A stretch of 64,000 nt of DNA from Caenorhabditis remanei (lineage: Eukaryota; Nematoda; Chromadorea; Rhabditida; Rhabditidae). The notes beneath the pieces are model-generated. The model was given only the letters and a program-made list of their open reading frames with translations. It ran no database searches and was not told the DNA's origin. A program made the translations under genes and the position numbers. Of this stretch, positions 47,901-57,484 are shown piece by piece. The number at the start of each line of letters is the position of its first letter. The stretch's first letter is position 1. Location: the NCBI RefSeq assembly GCF_010183535.1, contig NC_071331.1, positions 9,362,001 to 9,426,000 on the forward strand. Direction: 5' to 3'.

Positions 47901-50900
47901 GAGATTGTACTGTTGTGACAGTGGTTTCCCTCTCCGCGGATCGTATACTATTAGTGAGAGTTGAATCGATCATGTTCGCAACCGCGGATCAATCATAAGC
48001 ACTTTCATGTTGAAGTAACTCTCAGTATGGAACGTCCTGATCTTTATGAGCAAGTCTTCTCATGTTACCTTCGCAGGCTTTTGGTTTTTCGAGATATGAG
48101 TCAAGATCTCCGATCTTATTGGCCACTAACTTCTTTGGAAGCGGTGATGTGGTATATCGTGGAGTCTCTTGCTCGATATCATACGAATAATTATGTGGGA
48201 TCTTTTCAGAACGTCAGGATAGCCTTGGCATCAGTATAGTGCTCTTATGGCGTTTTCAACTGTCTTTGAGATCACCAATTTGGTTTGACACGACAATCGT
48301 AGTCGTTAGACTTTGATTATTATGCCGAATGAGTATTGGATTCGCAAACGAGGTTCTTCTCATTCCGTTGGAAGAGATTGAGCCTTAGGACTTTTATGCG
48401 ATGATATTGATATTGTTGATGTTAATTTTTATAGATACGTGTGCATCTTTTGTTCTTTCTGAATTACGTCCAATCGTGATTCCACGATTTGGAAGCTTGT
48501 TCGCGATGAACATAACTCAAATTGAACAGTGTTTTGTTTTTTGTTAGTTAGAAATGAGGGGTGTTAGCCTCGGTGTAGTAGCAACTAGAGATGTTGTAAG
48601 TCGCGAGTTTGATATTGACTTTTATATCATGAGTAGCTCTTAGATGGGCCTCCGCGGGTCCGTCTTCGGTCATGTTCCGTTCCTTCCCCACTTCGGCTTA
48701 CAGGACTGCTTGCACCAAGTCGTGTGCCCACGACCCCACACTAATGGTGTGCCTGTGTGTGTGTCACAGTCTTGATTTCTTTGAGCACTCATGGTATGCG
48801 TGCTTTTCTTTGCCCGTAGACTCGCAGGACCTGACCTACACCTAATCGTGTGCCCACGACTTCACACTAGTGGTGTGCTGTGGGTGAAAGTCAGGGTCCA
48901 TACGGCAGGCATCCCTAGCCGTTGGTCTATGTGATCGGGTTCAGAGGGTAGATGGATTTGTGCATCTGGGTTCAGCCGATAGATGAATTTGTGCATCTGT
49001 GGCTTTTCGACCAATAATTGGTGATTGGTCTCAGTTAGTTTTGTTGATTTTATACTCCTCAGTACCTTTTCCAAGGGGGAAGACGGGTGTTAGCTTCTTC
49101 TTGAGTTACATCTAATCATGTGTCCATGATTTCGAAACTGGAGATTTGTGTCCGTCGTTCGCGAAGGATGTAACTCAAACTGATTTGAGCAGTGATTTGT
49201 GACTGTTCCGGACCTTTGCCCGCCAGTTACGACCGCGGGAACGTGGTCGACTAGGGCTTATAAGGGAGGCCTATTTCTTGTTCCCTTTTTCGTGTCAGCG
49301 ACTCAAAGGTGGGTGACACTAGCGACGCTGGCTTGACAGCATTGGTCTTTTGCGGTTAGAAACAGCAATTCATCAGCAGTGAGTCTGCGTCAGGTAGTTA
49401 TGCCTTCACAAGGTCTTGTTTAGAATCAGGTATTGTTTCGATTGGAAATCTTTCTTTATTATTGAGCATTAAGACGACAAGGTCACGATCTGTATGACAG
49501 AAAGGTCACTATTACATCCGCGGATCGCCGTAGAACGTTTGTCTTTGCTATCCAAAAGGATATGCTCTGATCGTTGTGAGACTGATTTCAATTTACTCGT
49601 TAGATTCTCAAATGATGTGTGACTTCGGAGCAGTAAGCGTGTCAAAGACACGATCACTTTACTTTCCGTTACACGTATCTGTTTATGAGGGTGAATATTT
49701 TGCATAACTATCTGCACCGCGGGTTTCACGACTGACGTCCTGCTATCAATCGGTATGGATCCGATACAAGAAAGCAATAAAAACGCCAACCTGTCGGCGG
49801 TCTAGGCCGTATTATATCTCGCTATAGTGCGACATTTGATGATCTTGTTCAAATTTCAGGGTATCAGCCCGCGATTTGAGTTGCAATTATTGCTACCAAC
49901 TCGTTGTCTTCACGCTCTTTGCGTATCAGGTTAATTACTCTTGATACAGACAACCTTCTCCTTCTACAATCTGTAACTGCCACTTATAGACATTTTGTCT
50001 TTCGTCAAAGTCACATGCATTGATTGTGAGGGCAACTTGTTGGGTCTTTCGAGAGTTGATGGCTCTCTGAGATACTATAGTGTCCTGGATACTATTCGGC
50101 TTCGTCTGTCGACAGTGCCATAGTTTAAAGATTCTATGTATCATTTCCATACTTCAACTATAGACTGGCTATACTCTAACGTTTAGAATATAAATCAACT
50201 TGTTGTTTGTCTCGGAGCTTCTGGAAATTGTCGTTCCTTCGCCATTTGTTGCGAAGTCGCGTCGTTATTCCATATCTGAGGCTCTTTAACGGTAAGAAAA
50301 AAAAAGGCTTGTGTCTCGAAGCTTCTGGCAATTGTCGCTCCTTCGCCATTTGTTGCGAAGTCGTGACGTTGTCATAATTGAAGCTTCTCGACGGTTTGTG
50401 TCTCGAAGCTTCTGGCAATTATCGCTCCTTCGCCAATTGTTGCGAAGTCGTGACGATGACTTTATGCCATTTTTTGAAGCTTCTCGACGGTTTGGTCTTA
50501 TGATCCTTCAGAAGCAGTGATTTCCGTGGATCTCGTTGTCTGAAAATCTTCCAGAAACTGTGGTTTCTGTCTGATTTTGATGTATTGTTTATGTAGATGA
50601 TGTTGTTTTCTACATGATTTTGTTTGAGACATTTGCTCTGAATCTGTCGATATGTCGTTGACATTATTGATTTTTCATGTGAGCGGTGTCTCTTTTGTTC
50701 TCGAGCATTAGAGTTATTGACTCTTCTGCTTGTGAGTTTATAATATTGGAGATTCTGGAGTTTCCACAATGGATTCTCTCTTGTGAGTCTCTTTGATGTA
50801 TTTTTGTCGCGAATGGAATCGCTTTGACGATAATTGTATGCCGCGGAATTGTAGCCTTTCATTATAGATTTTTTATCTTTGGTGAGCTATTCGGTCTAAA

Positions 50901-53900
50901 CATGACTCTGACTTTGCTCTTCTTCCGCGGATTGTTGTTGATTTGCACATGATTGTGCCTTTGTGAACCGTTTAAATGGGTTTATCATCCCCGTGAATCT
51001 CTGAGAGCTCATTGACTGCTCAGGTTATAGTGAGTTTGCTGCTGTCTCTGTTATATTCGTCACGATGTCTCATCAATCCCACTTTCCGTGAGGCGCTTCA
51101 ACTTGCGAATATGCGGAATGAAGTGTGTTAGGCGGATATGCGAGTATGAATAACAAGGATTGCTTTATTAGAAGGGACTCGCCCTTTGCTAAACAAAGGT
51201 GATGATTCCCTTCCGGGTACAGAGTTAACAGTCTCACGAAGGAGATAACAAGGTAAAACAGAAGAAGACAAACAATTTTTAATTGATTAGCCAATGTTAT
51301 AGAGTGGTCATCTATTCAACCGCGGATCGATGTCGCTTCATTTCACTTCGATGTCACTTCCGGTGAAGTGTTCTCGACGTAGTGTTTGAGCTGTACCGGT
51401 TGATGGATGCGGCTTGAATCTTTTGATTGGAGGCGATGACAGTGCAACCGCGGATAGTGTGTGACTTGTGTTGGGACTGAGTTGATTCTTGGCTTCTGGA
51501 GCCTTCAGTTTGTCCATAAGTTCACGATGTCCACTTGTTGACTGATCGCAAGGCTCTGGCTCGTTTCTGGAAAAACAATTTTTGTTTCCTTTGCCTGATT
51601 CTCTGCTAATATTTTACCTTTATGCCAACGAATGGGCTGATTAAGCAGTCAGTTAAGAGTTGAAGCAGCCGCGGGTCCATCTACTGTGGCTTCAAAGCCT
51701 TTCGAATCGGATTCCGTCTGACTTCTTCTGTTTCAGAAGCATATTTCCTTTGCTGCGTGTTGATCACTGCTGGAAAGGTATTGATGTGAGGGTTTGATAA
51801 TTCTCTTTGCGTTTTTCTACCTGGATAGCCTCCTTCGAGAGGATGAGGTTTCCGCGGTTCGCTCTGATGAGTCCATCTGTAGCGGTGATGGAGGCGAATC
51901 AAGTCAATTATGATCCGCGGCTTGTGACGATTCGATGGGGAATCGTAGCCTCTTTTTATCTCATCGGCGGGTCGCGAAGCTGTAAATAGCTCTTTATAGT
52001 AGTATTCTATACTTTTTTATAGAGAATTTAATCCCTTTCTGGTATATTTAGCAGATTAATCTATTTTTCAGTATATTTCGGCTCAAACTGTATTGATTTG
52101 TCAAAAATTCTGACATTTCCGTTAGAAAGTGAGATATATTGGCTAATACTGTGAAGTATTTGCGGGATTCTCGTGATTTCTTTCGGGTTTCATTTTGAAT
52201 CGACGAAATTTATCGATTTTTGGCTCGAAATACTGATTTTTGAGACATTTTCAGCGGAAATTCGTTGTTTTTCGTCAAAACGTTGATGGGTTTTAGCCAA
52301 AAGTTCATATTTGACGTTTTTAACCTACCGAGAGTAGGTGTGATACAGAAATAGTGTATTCTGATGCAATTTTAGCCGTGAATCAGACTATTTTCAATGG
52401 AAAATATCGATTTTTGGCAATTTTTGGTTGAATTTCTCGGCATTTCTCTTATTTTTTGTGATTTTTTCCGATGATTTGTGAAAAAACACTTACTGGACTG
52501 ATCGAAATTGTACGTTCCGCGGGTCTCTTGCTCTTGGAGCTGTCAGACGACTGGAACGAGGCGTTTTCCAGCGATTCGGCACAATTTTGATTCGATGATT
52601 CGTCCATTATTGCTGAAATTAATTCAGAATTATTTTATTTTGATATTTTGCAAGAAAATATCACGAAAAGGTTACGACAGTACGGAAATACACAAAAAAA
52701 CGTTTCGGCCGAGCGCTGAAATGATGCAAATTTGCATGCGCGTAGGCTCGTGTGTATCATGGTCCGCAATGACACGCGCTTTGCGTACAATGACGCGCGC
52801 ACTGCGTACCGTAGTCCGAACGAAAAATTAATTCGTTGTCGATTTACGGGGACTCAAGAATGAGTGATTTTGAGCATTCCCGAGGGGAAATTGCTCGTCC
52901 GCGGAAGGGAACTTGAATTATTCCAGACGGGGACTAATATTCTGATCTCTGAAATGGAAATTCTTAGTATTCCCGGGGGGAATACGTATTTTTCAGCGAA
53001 TTTTCCATATCGGACCACTCTCACAGGCGCCACCTGATCGATTTATCGTGTTCTCAGCTTAATTTCAACCATTTTTCGCAGAATTCCACGGGGAAAACAC
53101 GAGTCGAATGGAATTATTTACGAAATTAAGCTCGCGACGGCTTCTGGAAATTGCATATTGCCTTCGTCACTGCTGCTAGCTCATTTTTCAGCTCTTCGAC
53201 TACGGATTCTTCCTCTGTGACATTAGAGTCCTCGAGATTTGAAGAAAATTCAGCCGCGGATGAAAAACTAGACAGCATATAAACGGATTATAACGAATAA
53301 AAGAGAGAATGACGAGAAATTTTCGCAATTTTACTAAATTTTTTCGTTTTTGATGGATCAGAGTATTCTGATGCCACTATCGCTACTCACTAGCCTGACA
53401 TTTACCGAAAGGGAAGCCGACTCGGTTCTTTTTACAGTTAGCGCCGCTCTCGTATCGATTATTGCTCATAGACGTAAAATAGTCCAAATTGAGCGATTCC
53501 CGGCTTGTTTCTTGGAGTTTTGCATCACAATGGACACAAAAAACGACTACTCCGAAACAGCTCTGAGAAAAATATAAGAAAATCGATAAATTAAAGAGAG
53601 CGGCGGGTCACTGGCCAATCATTACAAGAATGAACGGTCGTTATGCACCATGTGGAGGCGGGCCTTAAATGCGGTCGGAGACAGACCCGCTCCTGAGAAA
53701 ATCTTCCCAAACTGGTTGAAAGTGTCAGATGTAACGGCTAATAATGTGAGGATGAGCGGTGCAACAACAGAACACAGTTTTAAGACATTGACCCATTTAT
53801 TACGATAGATTTAGTTAGTATAATTCAATATTTAGTTAAGCGTCCTGCTGGGTGTGCCGCGGGTCGAAAAGTAGACAAGAGAGCGGTCACAACCGCGGAT

Positions 53901-55023
53901 CGCTTGCAAATGGCCTAAAAGGCCTAAAAGGGGCGATTATTCACTCTCCCAAGCGTCAGTAGCGCATAAATGGGCTAAAATAGTCCGGAAAATGATAGGA
54001 TCTATTTAGCCGACACTTTCACACTCGTCACGTTACCGGACGACCGGAAGAGAGCCACCACTCGTCAATTTAGACTGAGCAATGAGGAGGCGCGGCGGCC
54101 GCTACGCGACCGCTCGCGGCTGAGTGGAGCGCGTTTGCTGACTCAACGGGTTTAGAGCGGTAATTCAAATTAGAATTAATTGAATATTCCTGATAACAGG
54201 TGATTGAAAAGAGAGAAATAAAGTGAATTAGTGAACAGATTGGAACAATATTGAAATAAGAGATTAGTAAGGCGATGATGAGCCTAGTTTTGCGGGGAAA
54301 ACCATGTGGGGCTCATCATTCAGCCTTTCAGTTGTCGACAATTTTGTCTTTGGGGAAATAGTTGACAACATTATATAATTCAAATATGGATATATTTTTT
54401 ACTTTACTGAAACACAACATTTTTGTTTCACCGACTTTTTATCTATTATCATATTTTATTTCACGCTAATAATCCAATTGTTCGATTTCAGTCCTTCACC
54501 AACGTGGCAATTTCGAATATCACAATGGCACAGGAGTACATTAAAGGATTGCTGGCAGATGCCTCTGTTTCAGTGAGTTTTTTTATAGAATGTAAATAGG
54601 ATAGAATCCACTAGCGTATTTAAAAATAGTTTGAAAATAAGCTGCATGTGAAAATGTACAAATTTTAAACTTCTTATTGACAGTTTTTAATATTTCACTT
54701 TTTAGTTTCCCCGAATAGTTTTAGCGCAATTTTTAAATATATTAATAATTCCCGATTAATTTTCGTTCCAGGTCCGCACCGCCTACTCTGAAATAAAGTC
54801 ACTGACAAGTCAACCAAGTTTCTATTATATTCCAAAACGACAGAGATATCTGATGGTGAATAAAATAGTGACTGATATGAGTGCAACTGGTCAAACCGAG
54901 ATGATGTCATTGAATAAGAAGGCGAAGGTATACTGTCGGAATGCAAATGTGGACACTCCACCGTATTCATTGGGCAATTTATTCGGAAATATGTTGGCGA
55001 ATGGGGCTGTTTTGTCGAAATAA
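41999..55023 (+). CDS. Secreted acidic protein with chondroitin-type EGSG sites, 406 residues
   Basis: Five exons join in frame: 41999-42092, 43148-43845, 44260-44355, 54492-54572 and 54772-55023. Residues 1-22 form a signal peptide. Exon 2 encodes a long acidic, Pro/Gly-rich disordered region. It contains EGSG at residues 47-50 and 73-76 plus further acidic Ser-Gly pairs near 87-98, the usual context for chondroitin attachment. The C-terminal third (from about residue 230) is more helical and hydrophobic, with a single pair of basic clusters and one cysteine. I do not recognise this part. It is likely an extracellular proteoglycan; the sugar is inferred. Intron 3 carries a complete LTR retrotransposon, so splicing must remove about 10.1 kb. 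Confidence 0.85.
42247..42780. mobile_element. Palindromic element in intron 1, interrupted by a MITE
   Basis: The left arm (TTATGATACTTCAGACAATT, CATTGGAGCATATGC, CCAAGAGTTTTTCCACGCGG) is mirrored on the right (CCGCGTGGGAAAACTCTTCC, ATGCTCCAATGATTAAAGTT, AGTATCATAATCTGAA). The right arm is split by the 149 bp element 42556-42704. The short open frame 42245-42517 belongs to this element and is not an exon: exons 1 and 2 already join in frame without it. Confidence 0.65.
42556..42704. mobile_element. GGCCCG hAT MITE with 8 bp duplication GCGAATAT
   Basis: The ends CATACTTGTCACGGGCCG and CATACTTGTCAAATCACGGG (right, read inward) are flanked by exact GCGAATAT (42548-42555 and 42705-42712). At 149 bp it is the shortest family member here and is mostly GGGCCGGGC units around AT-rich spacers. 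Confidence 0.88.
44385..45104. repeat. Long terminal repeat (3' LTR of the minus-strand element)
   Basis: 720 bp, starting TGTGGAGGCGGGCCTTAAAT and ending GTTGACAACA. It contains one CCGCGGGTC, one CCGCGGATC and a GC-rich GGCGCGGCGGCCGCTACGCG stretch. I saw no difference from 53651-54370. Confidence 0.95.
44998..45441 (-). pseudogene. 147-codon open frame at the 3' end of the LTR element
   Basis: The longest open frame on the element's sense strand is Asn/Asp-rich and enters the LTR for its last 36 codons. It overlaps the tail of the pol frame in another phase. It has no recognisable domain; it may be pol read-through or chance. Confidence that it makes a protein is low. Confidence 0.2.
45593..45823 (-). 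pseudogene. BEL/Pao pol C-terminal domain (DUF5641-like) remnant
   Basis: The frame contains HPRFPLAKPIA and later EHDGQIRSAIVKCRGKSYSR...SQLIPRE. This is the pattern of the domain following integrase in BEL/Pao polyproteins (PLA-x-I, D-G-x-I/V-R-x-x-x-V, L-I-P-L/R-E). An in-frame TGA follows directly, after which the same frame stays open to about 45418, so the original protein was longer. The integrase part upstream is riddled with stops. Confidence 0.6.
48690..49150. repeat. Imperfect repeats in the LTR element (CGTGTGCCCACGAC units)
   Basis: CGTGTGCCCACGACCCCACA and CGTGTGCCCACGACTTCACA (near 48722 and 48848) and a decayed CATGTGTCCATGATTTCGAA (near 49118) share a unit followed by TAGTGGTGTGC or TAATGGTGTGC. 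They are noncoding. Confidence 0.55.
50205..50500. repeat. Tandem ~95-105 bp repeat inside the LTR element
   Basis: GAGCTTCTGGAAATTGTCGT or AAGCTTCTGGCAATTGTCGC, then CCTTCGCCATTTGTTGCGAA, recurs three times (near 50215, 50325 and 50407) with unit lengths near 90-110 bp. Each is followed by a short gene-free spacer. Its role is unknown. Confidence 0.7.
53126..53278 (-). pseudogene. Gag-like N-terminal remnant
   Basis: The first sizeable ATG frame after the primer site reads 50 codons. It is acidic with a heptad-like EEESVVEELKNELAAV stretch that would form a coiled coil, then a TAA. Position and character fit a Gag start, but no capsid domain follows. It includes one CCGCGG in its coding sequence. 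Confidence 0.35.
53633..53650 (-). promoter_or_regulatory. Primer-binding site of the LTR element
   Basis: On the minus strand TGGTGCATAACGACCG starts with no gap after the LTR. TGG pairs with the CCA tail of a tRNA. I could not assign the tRNA. Confidence 0.6.
53651..54370. repeat. Long terminal repeat (5' LTR of the minus-strand element)
   Basis: It appears identical to 44385-45104. Read on the minus strand it begins TGTTGTCAAC and ends CCTCCACA, followed immediately by the primer-binding site. Confidence 0.95.
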
Positions 55024-56085
55024 ATGAATTGTTTGAAAGCGTGTTTGATTGTTTTATGAAGTTGTGGTCTCTCTTGATAACAAAAAAAATCGCAATAAAA
55101 GTGGATTGAAAAGGAATTACAAGTGACGGTTATAACCATGATGATGCAACAATTCTTACTCAATTATGATCAATTTAACAGTATTCAGAAACTGCAATTT
55201 AAAAAAAAACTGAAAATATCTAAATTTCCAAAACCCATCTATCAAAATTAGTCGCTCCGAGATTCTTGATTGTAGCTCATCCATGCCGATTGTTATAAAT
55301 TTGCTAGCATCAAAAAGTTGGCATTTTTATGCCGTCGTCCTTCAGAACTCAAAAAAAAAGATACAACTCTGTGTAGATACCGCTCATCACGAATTCACTT
55401 GATAAATATCATAATTGGTCAAATGAACACTGTATTCAAAGCGGAAGGTTGTTCTATCATTTTTTCACACTCTGATCATGAAACTGTATTTTGACAATGT
55501 CTTTTACACCAACATTGGGTCATTAAAAAAACAAATAATTAAATTTTATCATATATCTATGATACAGTATTTTGCGTAGTGTATTGACAACACTTCTTTT
55601 CACCACATCGATTTATATGTATTGTTCATCTTAATTTTGAAAATAATACTGAACACAAATGAACAAACACAATGAACAAATGTTTCAGGAAGTAGTCATG
55701 AAAATGATATGAAGCAGAAAATCAATTTCACGCGTTGGTAAATTCAGCACAATAGTTTTCGAATAGGTTTCAATTTCTGCTTTTTAAACGCAACTGCCGT
55801 AGTGTTCAAAATGAGCCCTTACCTATAATTATTATTATTAGATTTCACCTGATTATTAGATTTTACTGAAAAGGTGATTATATTTTTTGAAACTAGCTTC
55901 ACATCCTGTTCTGAAGACACCTGCATTGTAAAAATAAATGAAAACATTGTACTTTACCTGATTCCGACGACCACTTTTGCAGTTCTTTACGATAAAAAAA
56001 AAAGTTTAATTTGAATTCTAAGAGATTCATCATTATTGAAACTAGACATTTGTTCATGTCTTTTCAAACTTTCATGAAACATATA
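55024..56085. other. 3' flank of the acidic-protein gene and spacer
   Basis: The 3' UTR presumably begins here; AATAAAAG at about 55095 could be the polyadenylation signal. The rest to 56085 shows no exon or repeat that I can recognise. Confidence 0.4.
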
Positions 56086-57031
56086 CTACATCCTCTGATC
56101 GATGAGTCTATCCGGTACCGACACAGATAAGAATGGTGGGGGAAGTTAATTTCATAAAAAGTACCCTGTTTTTAGGAATTTCCATTATAATTTTATTGAT
56201 TTCTAGATACAAAATGTCCTGTTTTTAGGAATTTCAATCATAATTTTGTTGATTTCTAACCCGGGAGGATTCAAACCCGCGTCTACTGAAGTAACCTTCA
56301 GCCCGGGTATTATAGACTACTACATCCTCTGATCGACGAGTCTATCCGGTACCGACACAGATAAGAATGGTGGGGGAAGTTAATTTCATCAAAAATACCC
56401 TGTTTTTAAGAATTTCCATTATAATTTTATTGATTTCTAGATACAAAATGTCCTGTTTTTAGGAATTTCAATCATAATTTTGTTGATTTCTAACCCGGGA
56501 GGATTCAAACCCGCGTCTACTGAAGTAACCTTCAGCCCGGGTATTATAGACTACTACATCCTCTGATCGACGAGTCTATCCGGTACCGACACAGATAAGA
56601 ATGGTGGGGGAAGTTAATTTCATCAAAAATACCCTGTTTTTAAGAATTTCCATTATAATTTTATTGATTTCTAGATACAAAATGTCCTGTTTTTAGGAAT
56701 TTCAATCATAATTTTGTTGATTTCTAACCCGGGAGGATTCAAACCCGCGTCTACTGAAGTAACCTTCAGCCCGGGTATTATAGACTACTACATCGTCTGA
56801 TCGACGAGTCTATCTGGTACCGACACAGATAAGAATGGTGGGGGAAGTTAATTTCATCAAAATTACCCTGTTTTTAAGAATTTTAAACATAATTTTATTG
56901 ATTTCTAACCCGGGAGGATTCAAACCCGCGTCTACTGAAGTATCCTTCAGCCCGGGTATTATAGACTACTACATCCTCTGATCGACGAGTCTATCCGGTA
57001 CCGACACAGATAAGAATGGTGGGGGAAGTTA
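56086..57031. repeat. 234 bp minisatellite with a tRNA-type B box
   Basis: Units begin CTACATCCTCTGATCGA at 56086, 56320, 56554 and 56788 (period exactly 234). A 181 bp deleted unit from 56788 leads to 56969, and a 63 bp partial unit ends next to a splice donor at 57035-57040. Each unit contains AACCCGGGAGG and CAGCCCGGGTATT. On the minus strand it has GGTTTGAATCC (56267-56277 in unit 1), close to a Pol III B box. The array lies in the intron of the minus-strand gene starting at 57484. Confidence 0.9.
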
Positions 57032-57040
57032 ATAACTTAC

Positions 57041-57484
57041 CAATTTCCGAGTCCTTTTGTGTGCAACTTTCCCCTTCAGGGCAGTCATCGATTCGTCTCG
57101 GTCACCATTTCCATTTCCTCCATTTGGTCTCCCATTCGTCCATGTGCAGGCCATCAGCTTGTCACGCGATGCTGAAATATAAATAGTTGAATTCAACATA
57201 AATTGCATAACATTAAAAAGATATACGATAATAAGTGTTGGGAAACTATAAGCTATAGAACAAAAATCGAAAACCTAGAAAGACTTTGTTGTAGAACGGA
57301 ATGAGGGGAGAATGACTGAGCACTGGTCTATTAGCAGTTGCGCGCAAGAGGGCGGGGTCTGTTGGCCTGATTTCACGAGAAGATAAAGTGGCAGATGGTA
57401 ATATGTGAAGAAAAACGTACCGGACAATAGACCGGAAGAGACAACGTGTGAATTAGTTGACATGTCAACATTGGAGATAGACAT
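57041..57484 (-). CDS. First two exons of an unrecognised minus-strand gene
   Basis: Exon 1 is 57421-57484 and exon 2 is 57041-57171. They join in frame (G|CA) to give 65 residues starting MSISNVDMSTN, with no signal peptide. An Asn/Gly-rich NGRPNGGNGNG stretch precedes a basic end, KGKVAHKRTRKL. Donors GTACGT and GTAAGT and a TTTCAG acceptor support real exons. The phase at the exon 2 end is zero. No following exon is evident between 55024 and 57040, so the next exon is small, missed, or beyond the acidic-protein gene. I do not recognise the protein. If read through the donor it would stop after three codons. Confidence 0.55.

Larger units (their letters stand above)
44385..54370 (-). mobile_element. 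LTR retrotransposon, BEL/Pao-like, antisense in intron 3, coding-dead
   Basis: Two 720 bp LTRs (44385-45104 and 53651-54370), TG...CA, appear identical base for base. A 5 bp duplication TTATA flanks the element (44380-44384 and 54371-54375). Directly inside the right LTR, on the minus strand, is TGGTGCATAACGACCG, a plausible tRNA primer site, which sets the orientation. Minus-strand remnants agree: a short Gag-like start at 53126-53278 and a BEL/Pao pol C-terminal domain at 45593-45823. No long open frame survives in the 8.5 kb interior. It likely moves with proteins from a relative, or was killed just after insertion. It contains 26 CCGCGG hexamers. Confidence 0.9.

Noticed and set aside
50205..50500. 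CRISPR-like array
   Set aside because: There are only three diverged ~100 bp repeats without regular spacers, inside a retrotransposon in a eukaryotic genome.
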